This document shows, one piece after another, positions 9,559 through 21,800 of a stretch of DNA of 64,000 bases. Origin of the DNA: Tubulanus polymorphus (Eukaryota; Nemertea; Palaeonemertea; Tubulaniformes; Tubulanidae); assembly GCF_964204645.1 (NCBI RefSeq), contig NC_134036.1:2604001-2668000 (forward strand), in the 5' to 3' direction. Position numbers and translations under genes: made by a program. Numbering within the stretch: position 1 is the stretch's first letter; the number at the start of each line of letters is the position of its first letter. Below the pieces are notes generated by a model. That model worked only from the letters and a program-made list of their open reading frames with translations. It did not search any database and was not told the origin of the DNA.

Positions 9559-12500
9559 CTAAAGTTCTTCTCTTAGTTTCACCATCGCTTCATGAATTTT
9601 CTCAACGAGCCACTGGAAAGAAAACATATCAATTACATCGTGTATACTATGTAGATTACATTGGCTACCCACAAAGAGCCGAATCTAAATATTAGTCCAG
9701 GCTGGTTTTATAGACAGGCATTACCTTTAACCCGGGGGTTAACTCAATTGAAAATGAATTGAGTTAACCTTCGGGTTAAAGGTAATACCAGTCTATAAAA
9801 CTCGGCCCAGATCTTTAAGCGCGTTCATGGCATTGCTCCTGTATATTTACAGAACCTCATCAGCATCAAGACATGTAGCGGCACAGAACTACAAGATCTG
9901 TTAATAAAAATATGTTTGTGGTACGTAGAACACACACAAGGTGCGGTGATCGTAACTATCAATCTTATGGACCTGGTTTATGGGATGCACTGCCTGTCGA
10001 GATATTTGGGAGTTGATAACATCGAGGCATTTAAACTTAGTTAAAACGTGGCTATCTAAAAGCGCCTTCGGAGTTTTCGGAATAGCGCTTTACGAAAGAC
10101 TCTCATCATTATCAACAATTAATCCAACAGATTCTGTAAATTCGATTTGAATAAATTAGAATCAGTTCTTACCTCGGCAGTTTTCATATCAGTCACTTGC
10201 ACCACTTTTCCCACCGTGCTGCTTCCGAAAAGCTTCTTTTGTTTTTCCTGCAAAACGAAGATATTGAAATGCATAAAGAATGGTATTCATCCCGCTATGT
10301 GATTGGTGGAAGAACTTCGTCCTGCAATCTGATTGGTTGAGGAACCTTATTCTGCAACCTGATTGGTCAAGGAGCCTCATTAAAAAATCTGATTGGTTGA
10401 GAAGCCTCATTCTGCAATCTGATTGGTTGAAGAACCTCGTTCTGATATCTGATTGGTTGAGGATCTTCGTCCTGCGACATGATTGGTCAGGGACAATTTC
10501 TTCAATGACATTTTATTGGCAATTTTTGTCAAAATAGGAGAAGTCCTACGATAGCATCAAAAAAGTTATATATAGTGATATGAAAAATCCAGATTCGTCA
10601 AAGTAGAGATGAATTAAGATGAATTTCATTAAGTCTATGGTTATTTACACTATAGACAGCCATGGGGAATGATCACAAATAAAGCAAGAAAGTGAAGATT
10701 TGTTACATATGGCAAGAAACAAGTAGAGACAATTTGCCAGAATCAGAGTCCACAGCCTAGCATTTCCACTTACCCGCCGGCATAGCAAGAAGGACCGGAG
10801 GTCGCGACGAACAGATGGATGTTTTGTACCCTGAAGAGGGCAGCAAAAACACTTAAATATTGTAAGCTATAAGGGTATGGCCGCGAAAATTTGTCAAGCT
10901 CACACCACCAGCAATTGGACTCCTTTCTATAAACACACTACACATCTTACCCCAAAACCACAAAACTATATACGCCTACCAGTGGACTTATGTAATGATT
11001 AGAAATAAAATTCACCAATGATAATTTTGATACATTTCTAACCTCAACAATCACCACACATCATAGAAAATAACATATTCATGCAAAGCAGTTTTCAGTA
11101 CCGATATGCAAAAAATTTCGACCGAAACAGCAACCAAAAACCACAATTTATTCATTAGAATAAAAGGAAAATTTTTTAGTTTTTGATTTCAATATCATTA
11201 TTCGTTACCTTTGCCTCAATTTCAGGCTGGAAAAGTTCATGTATGATAAGAAATGATTGGTTAATTTTGAGCAATACCAGAAAGGACAGGATCACTTCAA
11301 TTTCGCAACGGGGCATCTCTTCTAATCAAGTCAAAAAGTACAGAGTTCAGAGTTCTCTTAGAATCATTGCAATCAGATATATCATTGCAAGCAAAAAGGA
11401 TTAAAAGCATCAACGGAAATCATTTTTGGGTTCACACGTTTTTGACACTGACAACAGAATTATCAATCCAACAGAAATTAATGATCATGCATGTAATCTC
11501 TACAGGCACATGTTTCGACAACATTACACGCACATGTACATGTCCAAAACATACAGCACTATTCTACTATCTAAATATCTTCGACGATTCAGTAAAATTA
11601 TGATGCGTTACTAATGATGACCTTTTCATTCTCAATAACTTCAACCATTCAGTAAAATTATGATTAGTTACTAATGACAACCTCAATAGCTTCACATTTT
11701 CAGTAAAATCATGATCAGGTTACCATCTCAATAACTTCAATCAGTGATAAGTTGTTAATGATAATGAATGTAGATCGCAATGAACCCATTGGTAACATAC
11801 CTTCAGCAATATTTGAACTCCTTTTGATGTTAGAGATGGCGGTTCTTTCAGATCAGACCACATATAATGCCAGTCACAATCCCACGCACCGAATATCTCT
11901 CCTTTTGACACAAAAATCAACCGTCTACAGAAATTAATGACATTCAGTTCTGATTAATAGGTTATAGTTCAACCGGCACACATTCCAGATTCTCCTTTCA
12001 GGTTATGGTTTCATTAATTACCTGTTTGTTACTAATAGAATGTGTTTATAGTCTTTGGTTAAAACGATATGAGCTACGTATTTGTCGCCCATGAATTTGC
12101 CTTTTTCCGTTTCCTGAAAAACATTTAGAGAAACATCCAACTTTAGATCATCTAAGTCTTTATGCAGTTCCGAGTCTAAACGTTACTTCAGAAAATGTTC
12201 TACGGTGGAACCTCTTTAATACGGATCTTGTGGGCTTAAGTGAAATTGTTGTATTAACCCTTTCAGTGCGTCTACACCGCAGTGCGGTGTATAAATCAGT
12301 GATGGATTTTGCTAGTACACCGCACAGCGGTGTATTGATGTAATTAGTAATTTGTAATTATCTCTATTGAAAAATGGCAGCAAGTGTCAAACATAGTGAA
12401 ATATTAGTAACTAACGATACACCGCACTGCGGTGTAGACGCACTATAGTGGTATTCCCGTTGTTCAACACACTAGGGTGGAATTTTTTAGAATTTTCAAA

Positions 12501-12870
12501 TTTTCTCCAGCACTAGAGGGTATTAATTAGTCAGCACTGAAAGGGTTAAAGGGGTTTGGTATTATTCAAAGCTTGATTAATATGAATATGTTAGTTGAGA
12601 CATGCTGGAAATCATTGTAATAAATGAGGTTTGTCTTTAACAGAATCGCATTAATGAGTTTCAAATGTAGCTTGGCTTCAACCAATCTTTCATGAATTCT
12701 CAGAAAAATTGTACGTCTACATGATCGCCATCTAGCGTCCGGGGTTGATACTAACCTGAAGCACGTTATTTCCCTCGGCTTCGCGATGTCGATACGGACG
12801 TAGAATGCCATCTGGTGGCAAAAACCGCGGCGGGCGAAGACGATGAACCTCATCGGTATTTTCAGCGACC
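9559..12870 (-). CDS. VPS13: VPS13 exons 71-75: PH-like C-terminal domain
   Basis: Exons 12756-12870, 12022-12113, 11801-11924, 10173-10247 and 9559-9612. The domain starts with [18 protein letters not shown], continues with [19 protein letters not shown] and ends [17 protein letters not shown] followed by TAG. The last exon has acceptor TTTCTTTCCAG. In vertebrate VPS13A this end of the gene has alternative last exons. I saw no second terminal exon here. Confidence 0.93.
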
Positions 12871-15800
12871 CTTTTAACACAGGAAAATTTTCTTATTCAG
12901 AATCCGAGCTAGGTTTTCATATTTTAGATCAGGATTCTCGACATATTTTAGAAATTAAGATTTCTACTCTTTTAATTACCTTCTCATTACTTCAAATGAA
13001 CTACTAGCAAAGTCTACTACACCGCTGGCTGGTCGCGTGATAGCTCCAACTAGACCTTTACCCATTCCTTAAACGGCAAAAAACAGAAACATAACATATC
13101 ACGCGTTAAAAGACATCAGCAACATCCGGAATCTACTTCGACATTTAAGCGAATCGCTATGTGGTACTGTTATCTGAAGCGTACTGATGATATTGTGTCA
13201 ATTTAGCAGGGCTGCCAACATATGAAAAGTGCTATCAGCAACAAATTGAATTTTTTGTCAATAACCATTGATATTATACTAGTAGCACTTATTAAGACAA
13301 GTGAATCGCGTATTATCACTGCATGTAATATGTATTGATATTCACAAGTCGATGCAAACCTTTGAAGAAGCCTTCGACTCCTTCCTTTTTAGCACCTTCC
13401 ACCGGACGCATGACGATTCCGGTAACACCATCCACGACACCCTGAAATAAATTGAAAACATAGAAAGAAACAAAGACTTAAGATCGTACATTAGTTTCTA
13501 ACTATTACTGAAAAAGACCCGACACAGAAGACAGATCCAGACCACACTACCCATAAAATTGTCCCATAGTCCCTTATCCTTATAGATCCAGACCCCAGTG
13601 CCCTTAAGTCCCTTATCTTAATAGAACCTGACACTCCTGAACCCTTAAGATCATCCCCTAGTTCTGTGGTTTTATAGAACCAGACTCCTGAACCCTTCAG
13701 ATCATCCCCTAGTCCATTATCCTTATAGAATCAGACTCCTGAACCCTTAAGACTAGCTGGACCCTTACCATGACTAAACCTTTGCCACCGCGAGCGAGAC
13801 CCTCGCCGACATTCGCCGGTCGTTTATTCATTTCCTCGCGACGTTTTCGTTGATAATCTTCGTCCATCGTCAACGACGCCAAACCTTTACCCAACGTTCC
13901 AGTGATTCGCGAAACGGCTCCGGCAGCGCCACCTAATGTCAAAATATGAAACAATGACTACGTTTACAGAACTGATTAAATTTTGTCGATGATTTTAGAG
14001 ATAAACGCTGATTAATTCCAGAAATGTAACTAAACTGCGGATTGAAGCTTACCGACTGCGTGTCCGATGAGACTTCGAACGCCGAGAGCAAGACCTTCGG
14101 CGAATTCCTCGGGACCCTGAATCGCTCCCTGATATGGTTCATAAAACAGATCTTCAATACCTGAAAAATAATATCAGAATTTTTAGCAACTGTTCTTGAT
14201 TCAGGCAGCACAAGTCCATGGTGTAATCAGTCAAAGATAGCCTAACAAGTAAAACAAAGAAGAAGCGACAAATGTTTAATGCTAATGTTGTTTGCTTAAA
14301 TTTAACCAACCCATAAATACCATACTACCAGTAGATCTCAGTTCTATTTGTCACTCCTTCATCAACTAATTATGTGTTGAACTTATAAGCAACTTGTCTT
14401 CAAATAACCATTGATAAAACACTATACCCGTGTTGTGACGATGTTGAGAATCCCACAATAATCTCTAGACCCAACCTAGTCATTTAAACACTAAACCTCT
14501 AGAATCTAATCCTCTAAACTGTATAGAACCATCCCCCTAGACCCTACCCCTCTTACACCTGGGGCCAGTTGCACAGTCGTGACTTAAGTCAAAAAGTTTT
14601 CTTAAATCTTAAGACTGGTCTTAAGTTGTTAGATTGGCTATAGAACTAAGTTGGTCTTAGACTGGTCTTAAGTCTAAGCCATGACTATGCAACCGGCCCC
14701 TGATACTACAATCTAGTAAATCCTAACCCTCTAAATCCAAACCCTCTAAACTCTCTAACGTACTAACCCTCTTGAATATCTAACCTACTAAATCCTAATC
14801 TTCTAGACCCTAGATCCAATAGATAATAATATTAAGTCTGAAAATATTTCTTGAGCTAGTAGTTTACCGTCGTCTGGCCTTTGTAAATCGAATATCATAA
14901 TTTCCTTTCGATCTCTTACCTTGTGCTACTCCTCGTATGACGCCGAATGGATTGCCCAACACATCGAGCCCGAGGACGAGTACGTACATCTGTTTGATAG
15001 CCTGACCCGAATAATGAGACACCATCTCACCGGTCAGCTGCTGTTGATTGTAAAATTTGTATTTTCTCTCGAAGAACGCCAACCTACAGAGATAAACGGT
15101 TATAATTGAAACATCAATTATGTATTCATGAATTCTGTTGGTTTTTGTCTATAGTTCAATTGAAAAAAGCCACAATTATGAAGAATATCTAAGAGTATTG
15201 ACGTTTTGACTCAATTCTGAGCCATTTTAAAAACTAAGAGAGTAGTAACGTTTAGACTCAATTAATTCGATGAGCCATTTTCTAAAACCAAGAGCAAACT
15301 TTAGAATATTGGGCTCACGGCAATAAAGTCGAAAGGTTGATACTCTTTTAATATTTGTAAATCTGTGTTTGAAAATTCTGTAATTATTTTTTTTTTGTGT
15401 AACTCACTTGAACACTACGTCTTGCACGTCGGTGAGGACGACTCCAACACTTTGTAGGAACAGATTGATGAAATTCATACCGACCGGGGTGGCGCTCTTG
15501 TTCCCATTCTCTTCTGAAGAATCGGATCCTTGCAACGAGAAACTTATGTGAATCTGAAAAAAAAATTGTTTAAGATTTCTCTCAAATTCTGCGGAAAGAT
15601 TCTCAATGACTTCAACGATTCAATAAAATTATGATCAGCTACTTATGATGATCTTCTCATACTCAATAACTTCAACAATTCAGAAAAATTATGATTAGTT
15701 ACTCACTGTAATGTCACCTTGTGATGAATGTGAGTTTTATTTTAACTTTGTATATAGAACTTAAGCTAAATAAATTTCAAATGCTTGAAAAAATAATAAA

Positions 15801-18800
15801 ATTCAATGATTCAGTAAAATTATGATTAGTTACTTATGATGACCTTCTCATCCTTAATGAATTCAATGATTCAGTAAAATTATGATTAGTTACTAATGAT
15901 GACCTTCTCATTCTCAATAACTTCAACTATTCAGTAAAATTATGATTAGTTACTAATGACGACCTTCTCATTCTCAATGCCTTCAACGATTCAGTAAAAT
16001 TATGATCAGCTACTTATGATGATCTTCTCATTCTCAATAACTTCAACAATTCAGAAAAATTATGATTAGTTACTCACTGTAATGTCACCTTGTGATGAAT
16101 GTGAGTTTTATTTTAACTTTGTATATAGAACTTAAGCTAAATAAATTTCAAATGCTTGAAAAAAATAAAAAAATTCAATGATTCAGTAAAATTATGATTA
16201 GTTACTTATGATGACCTTCTCATCCTTAATGAATTCAATGATTCAGTAAAATTATGATTAGTTACTAATGATGACCTTCTCATTCTCAATAACTTCAACT
16301 ATTCAGTAAAATTATGATTAGTTACTTATGATGACCTTCTCATTCTCAATGACTTCAAAAGATTCTGTGAAATTACGAGTAGTTACTAATGACGACCTTC
16401 TCATTCTCAATAACTTCAACTATTCAGTAAAATTATGATTAGTTACTTATGATGACCTTCTCATTCTCAATGCCTTCAAAAGATTCTGTGAAATTACGAG
16501 TAGTTACCTTCAAGGGCGAGAAATGAAGATCGTCGTAGAAGTTTTTCTGTCCTTCGGCGATGAGACTTCCAACGTCGGACTCCATCAACGAACTACTAAC
16601 CATCAAAGCATCTTCCTTAAATTTCTCAGACTGTCGGAAAAAAAAAACGTAGATTGAAATAATTAATAACCGATATCTGAATTCTTATAGAATTTAGAGA
16701 AATCGAGGTATGTTTTTTGCATTTTCAACGAAAGTTTCCACCGATAATCCTGACATGCTGCTTTCTTGCTGCACTCATATGTGAAAACCAAACCTCGGAT
16801 ACAACAACCACAATAAATCATTCATTATCCATGCTTCATCAATGTTAAGAATTTCTTCTCATAAAATAATACAATGCTTCATTAATTACCCTTTACCAAA
16901 AACTCGGGCAAAACTTTAAATATTCTTGATAATCGTAATTTTGAATACATCTGCACTCAGTTCGACAGTTTGTGAGTTTGGGTATTTCTCACAGATGTGG
17001 ACTGAGGTACAGAGCCCAGTTCTACAGCGCTGTGAGTTAGTACTTTCAGAGATACCAGATCTCCAACAGCCATAGAACTAGGTGTCTCATTCACAAACCC
17101 TAAACCTTTTTGAAACCATGCTTTATTTGCGAATTAATAATAAAATAAAATATTTCATCCATAAAAATACGTTGCCGCTAAACAAATGGAACCTGTCTCC
17201 ATAGTGATAATATATTCCGTGATCCGGTTTCCTTGGCAACCCTGTATCTGCGGTGACGAGAATATTTCAGTGATCGATAATAAGTTTCCATGGCGATATA
17301 AATGAGCAAAGCGCGCGCATGGCGATCAGTGCTGTATAACAATGACTACTACGACCCACGCGATGTTACCATAGCGATATACGCACCCGGTAATTCAGGT
17401 AATAAAGAGTTATTATATTCCAGATATCGTGTTGTAAATTGCCGAGTACTCGACGCGAATGAATCAACAATCGACTCGTAACCGACGGCAACATCGAACG
17501 TAAATAGAACGCCTGAATCGAGAATTTGAATCGAGTTTTTTTCGTTCGTTCGTTTTTATTGAGGGAACATTTTGTTGATCGTCATAAGCGCCCTCTCTTG
17601 GAGAGAAATGTAAACTAACGAAAAGAAAAGCAAACAGAGCTGCCAACAGCTGAAAAGTTGCTATCAGTAACAAATTGAATTTTCTAATGAAACAAAAAAT
17701 GTTCAAACTCATCAGTAATCAAAGGGGTAGACCCTCAGAAACAAATCAAATCAGTATTTCTAAAATAGTAACAAATACTGAAAATTAGGAACAGTTGGCA
17801 GCTCTGGGCGTTTATAAATCCTAAAATTTGAAAAAAGAATTTTGCTGAAATGAAATAAACCTCACAAAGCGACCTCTTCGATAATTTGATCGGTTAAAAA
17901 TCAACGATCGACCGATTACGATTTTCCGAGATTAGAAAAAAAAGCTCGTAATAGATTTGTAGTAGATATCGTTCCTGCTGTGTTCACCTGTGACCTTCAC
18001 CTGTGATCGCCATGCCGGATGCACCGCGAACGCACGCAGACCCTGGCGAGTGAGCCGTCGGAACTTACCACACGAATCAAGTCTTTCTCGTTCGTAAACA
18101 ATAAGTCGACGTTTCCTAAATGTCCTGGTTTATGGACTTCGATTACCTGTATGTATCATAGCAACACGTGATTGCGAAATTCAACAATATAAAAACAATC
18201 TCCGGTTTACACCGGGTCTGGATTATTGTAAGCAGGCCGTCTCGTGAAAAAGATTAACTCAAAATTTACCGCTTCATTGCTAGTCGTGTAGCCAAGTAAT
18301 GAGGTACCGGACGCAGACACCAGATGGCGCCGTGAATTGATTGTCTAAGGAGAAAAGTAGATTCCCAAAACTTAAGTTAATTGTATAAGAAATTGAAGCG
18401 CTGTAACCTAGGGACCACTAGCGACACCTGGTGGATCCATTCTCGGCGCTGTAGTGGTGACGGTACCTCATTTGGTTAAAACTTTATAAGGAAAACTTTT
18501 TCATAGAGTCTTCTTTCACTTACATGCGGTTTAAGCTCAACCCAATCGGCGATTAGCTCACGCACAATTTAGCTTACAATTCTATGGTGATCACAAAATT
18601 AAAAGCGATCACTAAATCTTAAACAACTAACTCATCAACGTGAAGCGCAAATAAACCAATCAATCGAAATAAATTTTTTGAAAGCACATTAGTAAATACT
18701 TCATCAACAAAGTCAACAAGGACCTGCAGTTTCTCAAAAAAGTTCAACTCATTCAAATGTATATCATAGGAGTTGATTTTTTAAACTTTGTCCTGAGAAA

Positions 18801-21800
18801 TGGCCCTAGATTGATGACCGTAAACACGTACAGCTTAAGACAACTAAATGTGCTTGAACAAACATTATGAATTATTACCACATGGCCCTCTTGGTATCCC
18901 TATCATTTTTAGGCGAAGAACCAAAGAAGATCAGAAGAGACACATTTAAATTAACATTTTGATTACGATCGGAAAAATTATAGCTAAATTCATAATTCTA
19001 AAGAGGAAGAATATACACTGTACTTACATAGTCTGGTTCGGGTACAGATGAGGCAAACAGCCCGATGAGTTGAGTGAGGAATCCTTGATCAACTTTCACC
19101 GACATTTCCTGGACGAGCACCTTAAAATACCTGCAATTAGAAATCAAACACTCTCGGGTAATCAAGCGCAGAAAAAGACTTTTCGAAGAGTCCTTTTCAG
19201 AGACTCTTGGTTTCTAATATTCATGAATTCGATCTCATATCTAAGATTCCCCCCTTACAATATGAAACATTATTGATAAAGAACTTATAAAAGCATTGTT
19301 AAAGCTTAGGAGATGAGATTTTAAAACAGAATCAGTTGGGCTATATTCAGCTATTCAGCTATTCAGTTTAACAAATATTCTTCGGAAGGAAATTCCATAA
19401 ATGAGGTGTTAATGTAGCTAATAAAGGCTTTTTTGTCAAGTATAGAGGTCTGTGATGTCATAGTTTGTTTCTCAACGAGTGCAAGATATCACAAAATAAC
19501 TAAATTCGAGGATTTATAAACTTAGAGCATTTGTCATGTTAATCACTTATTGTGTTTATTAATCAATATGGCCAGGTCAAGTCGAAAAGCATAAAAGCAC
19601 ATGGCTGCATGACCTCTATACATCATAAGCTCCTTATACCTCCTCATCTCCCACTCTCTCCTCTCTCCCTATCTCTCACTCTCCTCCCTCCCTATCTCTC
19701 ACTCTCTCCTCCCTCCCTATCTCTCATTCTACTCCCTCCTTATCTCCTTATCTCTCACTCTCTTCTCCCTCCCTATCTCCCTATCTCTCACTCTCTCCTC
19801 CCTCCCTATCTCCCTATCGCTCACTCTCTCCTCCCTCCCTATCTCCCTATCTCTCACTCACTCCTCCCTCCCTATCTCCCTATCTCTCCTGCTCACCTGA
19901 ATTGCACGACCGATGAATGTTCATTTTTACGCAGCATGATTGTCGCCTCGGTGAACGGTTTCGGTACGGATTCGGCGGCGACTGATTTCGGAGGCGGAAT
20001 CGGTGCCAGAACGGTCGGGAAAACACAACCCGGAACCTGACTGTCCAACTGCAATATACAACAATTTATCTTTAATAATATACTTGACTCTCTTCTATTC
20101 AAGAATTTTTTATCTTTGAATCATTGTGGGATTTCTCTCGTCATACCACAATTTATCTTTAATAATATGCTAGACCTTTCTTGGAGTCCATAATCAGAAA
20201 ATTGACATGATCATAAAACAGTAGATCCTTTGAAGGAAGCTTTCATGAATCCCTCTTTGACATAATGAAATGATGGTAGTTCGTATAGATAGTTCCAAGA
20301 AAGATGCACAATAGACCTTAAACACCAACTCTGGCATTTCCAGAGTACCATTAACATGTACCACATTCCAGTTGACCCAACCTTCTTCTCTGCTGAGCAC
20401 ACTGAAACACCAGCTCTGGCAAGCATACAACCCTCACCCTACTGAGCACACTGAAACACCAGCTCTGGCAAGCGTACCTGTAAACGATGTATTTTCGCGT
20501 GGAATTGAACTTGATGCGGAGAAGTTCGATATTGCAGGAAGATTCCCGTTTGGAACGAACGACGTATTTGACGTTTATGCGGTTTATACATCATCAACTC
20601 ATTAAAATCAACCTGAAAAATATCAAGACAAATCGCTGAAAATTATGTTACATGGTGCGCATCCTTTTACAGGGTAGCGACTTTTATCTAAATTGCTTTT
20701 TTCCCCGACTATTCCCCGATTATTCCCAGACATGCACGTTGTTTTCCCTGACTCGATCAGCTAAGAATCCAATCGATCAACACAGTCAAATACGTAAGAC
20801 ATAAACAGAAACTTTTTGATCATATGTACAATCTAGCAGTCTCAAAATATTTCCTGGACTTCTCCCAAATTTTTTAGCATTTCCACAAAATTCCCTGACT
20901 TTTTCAGTGGCCACTCTGTTTTCATGAACAGAGACTCATGTTTTACATAGCAGCATAAAAGACACCTCAAAAATTCCTTCTCGCGCATTGCTTACCTCGA
21001 CTTTATCTTTGTCTCCGAGGATCATGCGCGGATTCGGAGTTTCCCCGATCGATATTTTATCCTGATAAACCTGATACGCCGCTTCGATCAAACGATTGAA
21101 TTTATTCTTCAGGGCTTTGTAACGTTTTCGTTTCTCTTCCCAAACAACACCAGAACTAGCAACGACGCAAAAAAGCACGAATCAAAGTTCAGCGTTTAGA
21201 TAAAAGACAAGTTTCGATGTTCGTAATAGAAGATGGATGCCTCCTAAATCCCCCTATGACATCATCTTACTGTCTCTCTCACCTGGTGATTGCGAGATAA
21301 GCAATTTCCATGCGACTGTAGTTGTTCACTAAAGACAAACCAAATCCTTTTAGAGACACTTTCAAATCCATATCCACTCTTTCAACATCCGTCTGTAGAA
21401 GACAAGGTAGACAAATTCAATTACTCAGGGATTTTTCATCTTTAAATTTAAAAGTTGGTTCTACAACTGACTGCCGGTAGTCCTAAAGATTTTCCTGGGA
21501 AATTCAAACGCTCACCTCCTCCGCAGCAGCTACGATTGATATATCTTGCGTAAATAGCAGCACCCTCTGGAGACCATCGAGGAAACTAACCCAGTACACT
21601 TTACTGTTAGTGTCAGCGAAGAAATTGCCACAACCGTCCTGTTGCATGAAGAAGAAAAGTTATATTTTTGAAAGGATCTCCGAACATGAATTGGAAAATG
21701 ATGTTGTTAGAAAGGATATCTTGATAGACATCATCAAAATAAGAAACATCTAGTTCCAAAAAATCCAAAAGTTGTCAAATTTGCTGCAAAATAGCAGAAG

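Noticed and set aside
9492-9695. Plus-strand open frame starting MMKVQQQQQQEEPG
   Set aside because: It overlaps the last exon and 3' UTR of VPS13 on the other strand; the Gln run is a CAG-type stretch and there is no homology or splice support.
19552-20040. Long Pro/Leu/Ser-rich open frame on the + strand
   Set aside because: It is produced by the CT-rich microsatellite and then runs antisense through VPS13 exon 19897-20048.
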